Of a DNA stretch of 64,000 nucleotides, positions 34,777 to 46,683 are shown one piece after another. This DNA comes from Rhynchonema sp. JSB1_4 (Eukaryota; Nematoda; Chromadorea; Monhysterida; Xyalidae), in NCBI GenBank assembly GCA_030248065.1, contig JASAMV010005928.1:1-64000 (forward strand), read 5' to 3'. The notes under the pieces were generated by a model, which saw nothing but the letters and a program-made list of their open reading frames with translations, was not told the origin of the DNA and did not search any database. The position numbers and the translations under genes are program-made. The stretch's first letter is position 1, and each line of letters opens with the position of its first letter.

Positions 34777-35382
34777 GTGAATGTAAGAGAATGAAGCAAA
34801 GGTATTGAGCAGTGAGAGTCTTGTTTGCATCTAATACCTTTGCTTTCACAACGACTCAAAAATTAGGACTTCAAAATTTTTTGTTGCCAAACGTCAGTTT
34901 CGGGCTGTTTCGCTGTTACTCATGAAGGTGAGCAATTCAGCAATAACTTGGCAAAGAGTTTGCTGATTGGCTACCCATTTATGTTGTTGTCCTGTCCTTG
35001 TTGCTCTTTCTCGGGTGTTATGTTTTTTGGGCCTTTCTCTTAATTCTGGGCTTGGCGTATTTTGTCTGGTTATGATTGTTGTGGTTGTTTTTTTATTGTT
35101 ATTTTTAACTGAGTGCAACATTTTTATGCGTTCTTGTTTCTTTAGCTTAGGTTAGGATATGAAGTATGGCTGAAATTTTTGAGAAGAAAATTACGATTTC
35201 GGTCTACCGTTAACTGAAGTGCCCTATTACCGTTTACGTTCCCTATTTATCTCGAATTGATGCCCATTTTTATTATGGTTGTAGTGTTTTGTGATTTACC
35301 AAGTGATGCCTAGTTCAATTGTTATCTATGGGTTTTGTGCATTGTTTTGTGGAATATTGTTTTGTTTAGCCCGGAGCCCACC

Positions 35383-35442
35383 ACCCCCCCCAACCCCCCC
35401 ACCACCACCCCCCCCCCCCCCCCCCCCCCCACACAACCCACA

Positions 35443-35508
<66 letters not shown>
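35383..35508. repeat. Poly-C tract (poly-G on minus)
   Basis: A nearly pure C run of about 125 bp is broken only by short A/ACA interruptions near 35383-35442. It lies between the RPN1 stop and the AATAAA at 35551, so it is probably 3' UTR or just beyond. Its length is likely inexact in the assembly. Proline- or glycine-rich frames across it are artefacts. Confidence 0.9.
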
Positions 35509-35509
<1 letters not shown>

Positions 35510-35550
35510 TCCACTGTGCTTGTTTGCGTTGACTATGTAATTGTATTCTG

Positions 35551-35556
35551 AATAAA
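35551..35556 (+). promoter_or_regulatory. Candidate poly(A) signal for RPN1
   Basis: AATAAA lies 775 nt after the RPN1 stop on the coding strand. I did not check for a nearer variant signal in detail, so the assignment is tentative. Confidence 0.4.
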
Positions 35557-36091
35557 ATGCACGATGTCGTAAATTTTGTCCAGATGCGTTTTGTGCTTAA
35601 TGCATCTGTTTTAGCAGATGACCAATTACCTCAAGCTTTTCAAACCGAATTTGCAATAATTATCATTTATAACAGAGTATCCATCATGTGCGCACTGGTT
35701 GAGCTCGCCCGCGATCTGCGGCCGGCTGATGTTTCAGAATTGGGTGATCGGACTGAACCGTCTCTTTACCGACTACGCGCGCGAAATTCAAACAGTTTCA
35801 AAAAACTAATCCGCAACAGGTTTGTCCAATCACCGACCAGGTTGATTAATCCCCTCTCGTTATAATCTTTTGCTATTTGCTTCTCTGTCCTCTGCAATAA
35901 TAAATACAGCAAATTGCCTTCATTAGCATTTCATTTGGACCCATTTTGTTGTTTGTTAGTTTGCGTGCTCTCAGTTTTATTCGTGTTTTTCAGTGCTGCC
36001 ACACCCACTGTTCGGGCCGTTTATTTTTCGCCAAATTTGATTGAACGCCGTTACGCCCCAGCCAGCAGCACCACCATCGAAGGGCGTCAAT

Positions 36092-39000
36092 ATGCTGTCC
36101 GCCGTCGTCGTTTTATTGCTGGCCGTCTGCCCTCTGTCTTGGGCACAAACGGGCGCTGGATTCGATTGCAACGATAAAAAAGTCGGCAACTATCCCGACC
36201 CGACAAAAGCCTGCTCGTCGTATTTCTTTACTTGTACTGTTGGTTAGTTGATAACGCTTTTTATGTTTTAAGATAAGCTCCGGTATGTAGGTACCTAGCC
36301 TGGGACCGTGGGTTTTTTCAAAAGTGGTTGTGATGACGAAGGTTGCTGTGTAGTGTGTACCAGCCAAATTCGAGCGGCAATTACAAATTCTCTGGTGCGT
36401 GTGAGTTGTGAAAAAAATCACTAAAGTTCCAGATTAGTCTGCTTTTGAACCCAAGAGCCAACAATTATTGCAGGTGCTCGGGAAGGTGTGTTTCGTAACT
36501 GTTCCGGTCCCGGCACCCGCTACGACGAGACGTCCGATCGGTGTTTGTTCCCCGAATTCGTGGCCGCTTGTCAGGGCAGCCCGACCACAACAACGCCGTC
36601 GGCGCCGAGAGCCCCTCCCGTGCTCGGTTGGTGGTTTCGTTTGTTTTCTTGCTTTCTTCGCATTGGAATGAAGTAATCGCTCTTAATTTTATCATGTAGT
36701 AAATTTCCAAATTCGCTGCCGCACAGTAAAGTACGCCCCATAGTTGAAAGTCAACTTTTGAAACATTCGGGCAGCAGACGCACGTGCAGCTTGCCAGCCA
36801 GCCAGGCAGCTGTGTGCGCATTGTTTCAGAACTGCGCGTGGTTAGCGTTCGGGTTTAGACCGTGACATTAACTATGGGGCGTATTTTACTGTGCGGCAGC
36901 GAATTTGGGAATTTACTATACAAAAGTTTCGTTTTTGTTGCAGATGCCGATTTCGACTGTTCGTTCCGTCGCAGTGGTGACTACGTGCATCCCAACAAGC
37001 CGTGCTCATCCATTTTCTTCTCGTGCGTCGGCGGACAGGTTTGGTTTTGTGATTTTCAATGCCAAGCGAATGGGAAATCGTGATTGTCGTTTCGTTTACT
37101 TGTCATTCATGTATTATTATTGACAAAACATTTGTAAGAATTCAAAACTTCCGAACCGTCCATAAAGCGCATAGAGCAATTGTAGGCCAGCTGAGGTCCT
37201 GTCGTCGCTAGAACCTGCCATGTACTTGCTCTTTACAAATCAGGCGGCACTATCGAAAATAAATCTTCGACACAAATGGATGCGGTATAATAATAATTGT
37301 TTTGTTGTGGCAGGTTTACCAACGCGAGTGCGCCGGTGGTCTGAAATTCGATCCGATATCGCGACTGTGTCTGGCCGATGAGTTCGTCAAGCCGTGTGGC
37401 GGTCGGACTACCGAACGACCACTGATCACCACCACGACGGCTGTGATTATTGAAGGTTGGGGTTTGTTATCGTCAACCTTGTTGTTCTGACTGGACTCGC
37501 TGGACCTGGCCACCATGAGACCTGGACGGAACTACGATCCTGGTCCGAACCAGATTTTATCTGCCATGGTTTCTGTGACACGTAAGACGTAACAGTTGAT
37601 CACTTAGAACGTCTTAATACGCCGGTTTTGCGCATAATCTGACCGCGAGTTCTGATCGTCCCTGTATGATACAAGGCGATAGATCCAGGCATCTTTGTGA
37701 ATTTAGAGGTTTACAACTACAACCCAAGGTGTATTATTCTCACCGTCCCACCAAACGCTCCAACATTCTTCACACCGACAGCTGACAAATCCATCCAATT
37801 GGCAGGTGTGTCATGCGACCCCGAGCGTGCCTACTTCTCTGTCCACCCATCCAACCCATGCAGTGAACTGTACATCGGTTGTGTGTTCGGCGAGGCGCGA
37901 CTGTTGACCTGCCCCAGCGATCTGCGATTCGATCCCGATACGACCTTGTGTCTGCACAAAGAATTCGTCCAATCATGTGGCGGATCACCTACGCCCATTC
38001 CGGTTCTCACCACGACGCTCAGGGATCCCAACTTGCCATGTGGGTTTCTGGATTTTTCTTTGGCCGAAATCTTGCCGTTGCTACAATGGCCTTGCTTTGG
38101 TCACGTGACGCTTGCTTTTGTGGCATTAGCATTCCACCCGAATTGCAGCTGTGAGTTGCGAGGGTCGTCCGTTGTACGTTCGTTTCACCGAGACCGATTG
38201 CGCATCGTATTTCCTCGTTTGCAACCTGCGCGATGGACTTGCTGAGGTGGGTTGTCGTAGCACGCAGTTCTGTTTCACGGTCTTAAACTTGCATACAGTC
38301 AGTGTAGTTCCTGGGGGGAGGGGGGTCCCCCCCTAAGCTACACTAACCGCCGCGACCAAGGTACACTAGTACACTAACCGCCGCGCCAGGTACACTGACC
38401 GCCTCAATTTTTGCCTAAAATAGGCATTTTTAGGCCTAAAATGGGCATTTTTAAGCCAAAAATGGGTGATTTTCAGGTCAATGATGTCAAAAGTCGCCAA
38501 AATACCCGTTTTATTGAGAATTTTTTCGAAAAAGGGAAAAAATCGGTCAAATTTTCTACCTCAAAAAGTGACTTTTTCCTGAATTTGGGTCCTCCCCCCC
38601 CTTCCCCCCCAGGGAGGTACACTAACCGCCGCACGAAAAAAGGGGGTAGGTACACTAACCCGCCGCACGAAAAAAGGGGGTGGGTACACTAACCGCCGCG
38701 CCGGACCAGGAACTACACTGCATACAGTTTGGCTGGAAATCCCACAACTGGCCTTGTGCACTTGGCTGGTGTTTTTTTTATTTTGTGTTTTTTCTAATAA
38801 TATTACAGGTGATCTTCTGTGCATCGGGCACGTTCTTCGACAGTGAGCACGAACGATGCAATCGACGTGAGCATGTACGTGCGTGTGGCGGCTCACCCCC
38901 GCCCCCGCAAGACCCTGTGACCACACATGCACCACCCAGGGATGCACCTGAAGGTTACTACCATTGGGCTTGGGCATTTTGGGGCTGAATTTGAGAACAT

Positions 39001-41589
39001 TTGTCTAATGTTCCATTGTTGGAAGTTTGATCCAGACCTGACCCTGAATCTGTATGTCGCTGAATGATCGCATTTTTATCTCCTTGGTCGTGGACTGAGT
39101 CATGAGATTTACCATACAAATGCCAGTTATTTTAGGGTTTTTCAAATACTTTCGCAGGTCGCTGTGGCAGATCCGAAATTCGATTCCTGATTTCAATAAA
39201 TTTTCATACTTGCGCTCAATACCTAATTCCGTGCAGGTGTGTGCACTGGTCTGTCGGGTCACGTGTCCTGGCCGGGCGAGCAATGTTCCGAGTTTTTCAT
39301 CATTTGCGGTCCGTTGGGTGACGCAAGTGTATTCCAGTGCCAGGGTGGATTGCGCTACGACTCGGAATTCATTCGATGCGACGTTAAGGTTCGCGTTGCT
39401 TGCACTTTTGTTTTTGGGCTCCTCGCCGGCACGTGCAGCCTTCAAACTGCATGGTTTGAATTATTCGGGACGCTGATACGTAATAATGGACATTCAGTTA
39501 TATGGTATGTGTCCACCACTACAAGACGCCCAAAGAATATTGAGCTCATGCTTGTCGGGTCTTGTAAGTGTCAGCTTTGTGCTGAACGAATGATTTCATG
39601 AAACATTACATCCCAGGATTTTAGGAAAACATCCCCGACTGCGGCGGTCGTCGTCCACCACCAGAAGATCCCGAAGCCGTCCAACCACGACCGTTGCCAC
39701 GTTAGTCCATTTTGGCTCATGTGGTCGGTATGTGGAATTGTATTGATATGTTGCCCACAAAAAATATCTAATTCACGCAGACTATCTCCCAATCACAGCG
39801 AAACATATGGGAGCAGGCACAACTTCGATTGTTCATCGCGTGACAACGGCAACTATCCATCTGGCGATTGTGCGTCGGTGTTCTACACGTGCTCGAACGG
39901 AGTCGCCTCGCAGACCACCTGTCCCGCCAGCACTGTCTATGGCGTGTAGGTGGCGTGTCGGTTTCATGTGAACATAAAACCTTCCCGTGTGTTTTTTGCG
40001 TTGAGTAGCCGTACTTTGCATTCGTATTGACTATGCCTCATCCGTCAGTCTGCGAAACTGCTGTTAAAACTGGCACGCGCAATTTGATTTGGGATGTGGG
40101 AGGCAGGCACCCGGTGTTTTCGTCAGGCCAAGACCTGGTGTTGCTGCACTGGTTATATCTCCAACGAATTCGATTTTAGCGACCTCGACCAATGTGTGCC
40201 GCCACGCACGGTCGGCGCGTGTCCCGAAGCGCAGGCCGCACCGTCCTGTGGTCGTGCTGATGGATTCTATTCGATCCTCGGTTGGTTCCTGTTTTGTCCT
40301 GTGATACATCATTCGTCCGGTCGGAAAACATTTCCTCGCATTTCATTGCAATAAACATTTCTACACAACGGGAGAAATTGCAGGACCCAAGACTGAGTCG
40401 ATACCAAGTTTGATAGTGATGTTTCACCAATCGTACATAAACCCATTCAACCATTGTCAGGTGAGTGCGGTTCGTTCGTTGTGTGCCAGGCGTTCGAAGT
40501 GTTGTTCGTGCAACAATGCGATGCCGGTCTTGTCTTCCATCCAACGCGTCGGCGATGTCTCGATCCCGCTGACGTGCCCGCCCCTTGTGGCACCAAGGAA
40601 CCTGGTAACGTTGGGTTTTATTTTTTGTATGCCCTGCTGTTTACAGTGACCTAATGCAGATAATCTGAAATTTTGTCTGAGTATTTCGTCACACTACAAA
40701 GAGGGTTTGCTGCTGCGGTGAGAATTAATGTTCTTTTTCAGCGCCCCCGGTGACGTGCGAAAGCGTTGGCTTCCAGGTCGGCTACTACCGCGATCAGGAC
40801 GACTGCGGTCGGTACTATTACTGCGAGGTTGGTTGTCCCGAGGCTGAGAATTGCCTCAACAATGTGATCGGATATCAATTTGACTAATCTGTTTTGTTGC
40901 AAACGTTTTCCGTGTCTGATTTAGTGAACCATTTCAAGGTAAAAATGATTTGCCTGATTTTTCAAGGAAGACAAGAGCGTGTGGGAGTTCGAGTGCACCG
41001 AGGGCTATTCCTTCGATCTGACCATCAACGAATGTCGCATCGCGTTGGATGTCGAGGACTGCGGCGCACCTGCACCACCACCCGCCGTGCCCGAAATCCC
41101 TGGTTCGTCAGACTTTGGGCCTGCGTGGGGTAGAAGGTTCATGTGGCATGAGTCTTTTTGTAAAATCTCCGAATTGTGGGGGCCATGAACGGAAAGCTCC
41201 TATTCATACATTGAATGTCACGCCACCAGGCTACCAGTGATGTCGCTTTCCGTGCCTTGTCGCCACAGTGTGCGTGATGTCCAGTGCTCCCCTGCCACAT
41301 GGGCATACCCTGGTGGCAAAATTCGTCATGGTTAATGCCAGTTGCTTCACTGACTGGGCGCTATCCTGTCACGTAACCAAGTTGAACCCAAGCCCCCCCC
41401 CCTCCCCCTGTTGCAGACCTGGCAGCATTCTGTCGTTTCCGTTCGGGCCTGTTCGCGCATCCGAGCGACTGTCACCGCACGATCGTGTGTCTGTCCACTA
41501 TTCGCTATGTGCTCATCTGTCCCAGCCATCAACCACGATTCGATGTCGAGGTGCAAGATTGTGTAGATGCCAATGAGGCTTGCAGTTAG
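36092..41589 (+). CDS. Secreted protein with nine chitin-binding (CBM14/peritrophin-A) domains, 15 exons
   Basis: Exons: 36092-36242, 36474-36626, 36944-37038, 37314-37455, 37806-38039, 38149-38246, 38809-38953, 39237-39388, 39625-39704, 39799-39945, 40180-40280, 40461-40604, 40742-40827, 40967-41102, 41417-41589; about 678 aa. Residues 1-18 are a signal peptide (MLSAVVVLLLAVCPLSWA). Nine six-cysteine domains follow, with patterns such as NYPDPTKACSSYFFTC, YFSVHPSNPCSELYIGC, NYPSGDCASVFYTCSNG, YYRDQDDCGRYYYC and LFAHPSDCHRTIVC. Thr/Pro-rich linkers separate several of them. CBM14 domains bind chitin in peritrophic matrix, cuticle or eggshell; which of these applies is unknown. Inter-domain introns are mostly phase 1, as expected from domain duplication. 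The exon 9/10 junction needs a weak donor (39705) to keep frame; the stronger donor at 39701 does not fit any acceptor. Introns 2 and 6 carry transposons. Confidence 0.9.
36702..36913. mobile_element. Hairpin MITE in CBM14-gene intron 2 (TA target)
   Basis: About 45 bp at the left (AAATTCGCTGCCGCACAGTAA) recurs inverted at the right with about two mismatches. TA lies on both sides (36700-36701 and 36914-36915). The 120-bp centre is unrelated and non-coding. Confidence 0.75.
38300..38720. mobile_element. hAT-like MITE in CBM14-gene intron 6
   Basis: Complete copy of the CAGTGTAGTTCCTGG family, ending CCAGGAACTACACTG. The octamer CATACAGT is duplicated exactly (38292-38299 and 38721-38728). 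It has the ACTAACCGCCGC sub-terminal repeats, and its undisturbed TACCCGTTTTATTG block is the empty site for the nested element at 26469. Confidence 0.9.
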
Positions 41590-42858
41590 AAGCGTTTGAT
41601 CGGATTTTATTTAGATTTTCTAATACTGTATTTATTTTATCTCAATTTTTTCCAATTGTATATTACTGAAAGTGTGCTGGTTGGGAGTTTTTCTGCATTA
41701 TCATTTTGTTTGTTCCGCGGCCATTTTTATGCATAAACGGGTGTATTATGTTATCATTCCGTATTATTCGCAAGTTAGTCATTGTTGGTCTGCAAATTTA
41801 TACTTCTTGTTTCGCTTATTTTGGAATTGTATAATACCGTATGCCCTGTGTTGCGCTTCAGCATGCACTGTTTATAGATTATTTGTTAGGATGATGAACT
41901 GTTGTATTTAGCAATAATGATTGTGTGGGGTAATTTTAGGCTGTGTATTAAAATTGAGCTCGCTGTGTTTATCAAAATTTATTATTTGATGCATATCATT
42001 ATTTATTTGTCGAAATTCTTGTGATCTGGCTGGAGTGAATGGTTGTGATTTTAATGTTTCTTGTCTAATTTTTAACACCATCATTGGTCCATGATTTCGT
42101 AATTGTTTTTGTTCGCCCGCTTCCAAGGTACCAGTAAACAGGATAGCACCAGATTGCTGGCCTATGTTGCACGTAGACACCACAACAACAAGTCGCCGCA
42201 CCATTGTGAACAGCTGAAAGAAATCGGAAAAAACCAAAACTTGTACGTCTGACAACACCTGCACCAGCTGCTGAGCTCTGTGACAAAAAATCTGACAACC
42301 AAACTAAACCACCGTGGAACTAGCGCAGCACAACTCCAAGATTTTACTTGAACACCATCAGAGACAGTTTTACCCAAAAGCCCGCTGAGCGCTTCAATGG
42401 CCCACACAAAATGCACCCGACATAATGCTGCTTTGAGGGACGTTTCCATATCCACAGTTTTGGTGGGTGGGTGATAAGTGCAAGCAAGTGCAGCCTGACC
42501 GAGCAGCCAATGGTGAAAACAGCCAGACGACGCCACATTAAATGAACACAATGTGCCTGAATGCTTTCTTTCTCGTTTTTCTTCACAGCTTTTCTTCTTA
42601 AACAAGGCGTTTTCACTCTTCTGCGTTCGCTGCGACAAAAAAACTATGAAGACTAATCGAGCTCATGGTCCTCTCAGATTGGCTACCTGATGTTTCAAAT
42701 AACCGACTTTTCTTCAGCACAAATATTTTCGGCGCAAATATAGTCAGGTGCACCACATTGATCATTGTCGAGTCAGATCAAAAACGCATTCCTTCTCTTA
42801 TTCGCTTTTAGCTTGATCAATTCAATATCATCTCTGCCAATCACCCACCCGATCAATC
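41590..42858. other. Intergenic: CBM14-gene 3' UTR and upstream of the small membrane gene
   Basis: It includes AT-rich 3' sequence (ATTAAA near 41945) and short unsupported minus-strand frames at 42.0-42.6 kb. No family is recognised. Confidence 0.4.
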
Positions 42859-43026
42859 ATGCCACAACTGATGGGTATTGAAGTGGATCGTGAGCTGATC
42901 TCGATGGCCATCAATTTCGGTGTGCTCATCGCGTTGTTGCTGTTGTTGCGCACGATTCTGGATGTGACCGATTTGGATGACAAGATCCGGGAAGCCATGG
43001 ACAAGCAAGGACACCATCATCATTGA
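42859..43026 (+). CDS. Small single-pass membrane protein with His4 tail, 55 aa
   Basis: An intact single-exon frame starts MPQLMGIEVDRELISM and ends GHHHH before TGA. Residues about 13-31 form one hydrophobic segment (MAINFGVLIALLLLL), followed by Arg and an acidic/basic tail (DVTDLDDKIREAMDKQ). Codon choice is GC-balanced like the known genes, not like the AT-rich surroundings. A second small protein of the same plan lies at 46664. I do not recognise the family. A regulin-like or small-subunit role is possible but unproven. It could instead be the last exon of a longer gene, although no upstream exon was found. Confidence 0.55.
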   Translation: MPQLMGIEVDRELISMAINFGVLIALLLLLRTILDVTDLDDKIREAMDKQGHHHH

Positions 43027-43098
43027 AACATCACTGTGTGATTTAGGTGTGTTGGGGTCAATCAGTGTGTGTGGATCAAATTTATCTTGGGTCCGCAG

Positions 43099-43186
43099 GC
43101 CAAACTCAAAGTACGGGGGATCGGTCCGACCCAGTCCTGTCTGATGGCAGAGGCAAAGGACCTGACGGCAGTCCCACAACCAGAAT
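43099..43186 (+). CDS. Candidate orphan internal exon
   Basis: Bounded by acceptor GGGTCCGCAG and donor GAAT|GTACGC. It reads AKLKVRGIGPTQSCLMAEAK and about nine more residues in an open frame with gene-like codon use. It lies 70 nt after the stop of the small membrane gene. No partner exon with compatible phase was found, so it may be fortuitous. Confidence 0.25.
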
Positions 43187-45482
43187 GTACGCATGCATAT
43201 TTTTGCGAATACTTTCAGCGCTTTTTCACTTTCTTTGGTTCTTATATCTGTATCAGCATATGCTTGAGTATTGCGTAATTGCTTGATCCACTTTCCACGG
43301 TCGCTGACTTATGCAGTGCTGTCGCTGTCTTTCTTTGGCTGACCACCTTTGGCGTTGTCCGAAGTGATTTTCCCATGCCACGCACGGCAAATACTAAACA
43401 TTTGCAGACTATACCTCTCCTTCAAACCAATATTCATTGATTTATAAGCATCCGCATGGGGGCGGGGGCGTGCTAATTTATGAGCTGCGTTTTGTTCCAA
43501 GCCTCACGCATCTGGTTTGCTTTCTCACGCAAACAAAACAGAGGCGTGCTTTTGTACGTGTGCGGTTTACTTCCAACAAACCAAGTTGTGCACAACACTA
43601 TACTGTACCTACAAAACCCAAGGCCAGCTTTTAGGGCGCTTTCAAACAACAACCACTCCGACCAAAAGACCTTGTTACGGCTCGCCACCACAGGATCCAG
43701 CGTGTTACATAAAAACCAAAAACTTTTGGCTCATTCCGCGCAATTCAGTGTGAAGGGAGGAAGTGGTCCACATTCCGACAAACGTTGTATACCTACTAAA
43801 AATGCTCAAAAGCAGTATGGTCCCTGTGGCGTTACTACATAGTGTGTGGGCTTGACCCAATAGTTGTGAAGTTGGAGGCGCCATAATTTTCTCTGATGTG
43901 CCTTCAAACCAGCCCAGCTGTGTATTTGGGAAGCAACTGGGTCAAAAAGCATACCGACTCGCACATTTTCGACAAAATAGTCTGGATTCTAAGATGTGTA
44001 ATATTTGGGACCAGATTTCCATACATGGAATATTCACCGTTTTCTCGCGTTTTTACCGCCACGCTGCCGCAAAAACACCTTTGGCCGTCTTTCGATACCC
44101 AAACCCAACGGCTTCGTCCGGATGTAAAGTATACAGCGGGATATCTATACCTGGTTGGTTGGCCTGATACCTCAAGGACAAGCACCTTGAAGAAAGCAAA
44201 CTGTTGGTGGGCATCGGTGTGATAGCCAATCACAACAGTATCAAGGGTGTATCGCATCAATATGGTTCAAAATTCTCTCACGTGCACGTGACCCAAATGT
44301 GCCCGGCATTACGCCACGTGGTGGTGGCACAATTTTTGTGCGACTTCTTTCGCAACCAGAAAGAAGTCAACATCACCCAGCCAGTGAAAAAACAGCATCA
44401 GCATCGGGGTTCTATCTGACCGGGCCGCTTGAATTGCAACTGTGCTCATATACGCGCGTTTTTAAACATCATGGAAGCACTGTAACTGCAAGCAGGTCTT
44501 GTATCAAGCCGAAGACTAGGTCAGCTCTCTGATGTTTTACAAGGAGAATATGCTTGAATGAAATTTCCAGAAACCCAAACAGATAAGAGTCCGATCACAG
44601 AGCATCATGGATACCACACATAAGCGTTTCCCGCCAATGGGCAGGCCAGATCAAACCAAGTCAACACTCGGTGCCTCTCCAGTGCTGCTGAGATGTACGT
44701 CGTTTTTCGCCGTTTAAATGCCGGAGATGACACCACCGTCGTTTGTTTATCGGTTGACAACACTTCTAATGTGTGCCACGAGACCACTTTCCTCGTTTCT
44801 TGGTTCGAATGTGTACCACAAACTTTGGTTTTTGCAGCTGCGGGGCCACTTTTAGGTCTATTTTGCAAAGCGCCCGGGCCCTCCCGCCCAGTTTTTGATG
44901 AATAATTTGGGGTATGATCCTACAAAGTCGCAATGTGGGTTTTAACTAACGAGCATAATCGGGCTAGCTGCTTGCTTATGACGGATTTCTGGTCATTTTT
45001 TGTCGAAAAACTCCAGGTCATTAAGTATCAGACCGTACATTGACTCACATCATAGACCCTGTTGGGCAAATGGTGTCAGTTTTGACAGTTTTGTTGGCTC
45101 AATAAAAAGGCTCCATTTTTGGCGTTCCTGGCGAAATGTCAAGATATATAGGTTGACGGAAGTGAAGTAAGACTCAAAACAACGGCTTGAGCAATATACA
45201 GGTTTTTGCGGTCTACCGCTCTCGTCAAGCACAAAATAGACCCAGTTGCACTAGACTTTGCGTGTTATCAGCATAAGAAATTGCTTTGTTGTGTGTGACC
45301 GATCTTCGAAAAGCATTGCGTACATACCCCCGTGTATTTCATTCCATTAGTTTTGGTTCGAATTTTGCAATTCCATGCAATCAAAAAATGGTTTTTATCC
45401 CAACATCAATAATCGACAATGTTTCAGTGCTTTCTTATCCCAATAACAACCCCCGGCCCCTTACAAGCCTAAACCATCCAAT
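43187..45482. other. Intergenic, no supported gene
   Basis: Several 60-120-codon frames overlap on both strands around 43.4-44.5 kb without recognisable motifs or splice structure. Confidence 0.35.
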
Positions 45483-45617
45483 ATGGACGATGACACCATG
45501 CGACGTCGATTTTTGGCGTCCAATTTGGGCGGCAACCGGGAGGAAAAACGCCGGTTCAGTGAGATGATGGCCATGGCACCAGCACAAGTGCAGGGAACCT
45601 GGGAGTCGCTTACACAG
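45483..45617 (+). CDS. Candidate first exon, unknown protein
   Basis: ATG opens a 45-codon frame rich in charged residues (MDDDTMRRRFLASNLGGNRE, then a QVQGTWESLTQ end) and closes at donor ACACAG|GTACAT in phase 0; reading through meets TAG three codons later. Composition and codon use look protein-coding. A phase-0 acceptor at 46639/46640 would join it in frame to the small membrane protein at 46664, giving about 124 aa, but that acceptor has a poor pyrimidine tract. Confidence 0.4.
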
Positions 45618-46137
45618 GTACATATATAGTTTAGTTGCACATTTAGATCATCGGATGGGCTCAAACTCTGAAACCCTGTCTGAAACCGATCGCCATTATC
45701 CTTTTACACCCTTGTGAGACATCGGATAGCTGCGGTTGCGTGTCTTGTATCGTACGACCTCGACCTCATTGCTAATTTTAGCTGCTGATGTTTCATAACA
45801 GGGCGTGGGCGACGTATGAAGGTTATTTTGAAATTGGTTAAACGTAGTCGAATCGAACCTCGTTTGAAGCATGTGTTGGTTGGCCGTCACGCTGATTGGT
45901 CAGACCGTACGTTGAAGAAGAAATACTTTAGTCTCAGAATATAACGTACCGAAACTTTAAAAATTATATGCGCTGTTAAAGTATTTTGGACTATCAAACA
46001 CACGAAATCGCTGATCGAAGCTCATCCATAGCTTATCCGCGGAGTCACGATAAATCCCCGTCAGCTCTCCTCCCATTCTAAGCAAGTCCGCACTAACCCA
46101 GGTACAATAATCATCGCGAATTACAGCTCCATGTCCA

Positions 46138-46276
46138 GGGCCCGGTCCACAGAAGCCGAATAACCTATTAACCTAAACCTAAACACTAACGCTAATCTAA
46201 CCAGAACACAAACACTCACGTTTGTGTTAAGGTTAAGATTTAGGTTAAGGTACTTCGGTTTCTGTGGACCGGGCCC
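46138..46276. repeat. Inverted repeat with GGGCCCGGTCCACAGAA ends
   Basis: GGGCCCGGTCCACAGAAGCC at the left is complemented by the sequence ending TCTGTGGACCGGGCCC at the right. Between them lie CCTAAACCTAAAC-type and GGTTAAGGTTAAG-type repeats that can also pair. A clear target duplication is not visible. Confidence 0.6.
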
Positions 46277-46348
46277 CGTGCTCCTGACACACGCCCGTCT
46301 AACAACAATCCCAAATAAGCCTTCATTCACCCCATGCGAAGCCCAGTA

Positions 46349-46683
46349 TAGTCCGTCCACCAGCTCATGGCACTTTGTGTTGCTGCTGGCCGACTTGTTC
46401 CCTTCCTCCACGTTCTAATGAAAGAGAAATTGAGTTTCCGAAAAAAATTATTTTGGCTCCTAAATATGTAGCTGTTTTTATGAACTCGACGTGTTTTATA
46501 GATTTTAATTTAATTTAATTTTAAATTTGATCGAATTCAATCGTTTTCGACACATTTTATTATTTTTTTTTAGTTTTTTGCAATATCGCTCACACTCAAT
46601 TTCTCTTTCATTAGAACGTGGAGGAAGTGACCAAACCAGCCAGCAGCAGCAACACAAAGTGCCATGAGCTGGTGGACGGACTA
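46349..46683. mobile_element. MITE family B, copy 1 (TA target)
   Basis: The left end TAGTCCGTCCACCAGCTCAT is complemented at the right over roughly 90 bp. TA lies at 46347-46348 and 46684-46685. A second copy is at 60491-60815. The terminal block CAGCTCATGGCACTT is shared with MITE family A. The right inverted repeat contains the ATG of the gene at 46664. Confidence 0.85.

Noticed and set aside
35291..35551. Proline-rich and glycine-rich proteins across the C tract
   Set aside because: They are translations of homopolymer with no coding context.
36041..36091. Upstream in-frame ATG for the CBM14 protein
   Set aside because: It would bury the signal peptide of a protein that must be secreted.
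42859..43026. His4 tail read as a cloning-vector tag
   Set aside because: The tail is four residues, the flanking DNA is ordinary host-like sequence, and a second distinct His-rich protein lies nearby. Nothing else looks like vector.
43904..44260. Overlapping 118-aa and 108-aa frames on opposite strands
   Set aside because: Neither shows recognisable domains or exon boundaries; they shadow one another.
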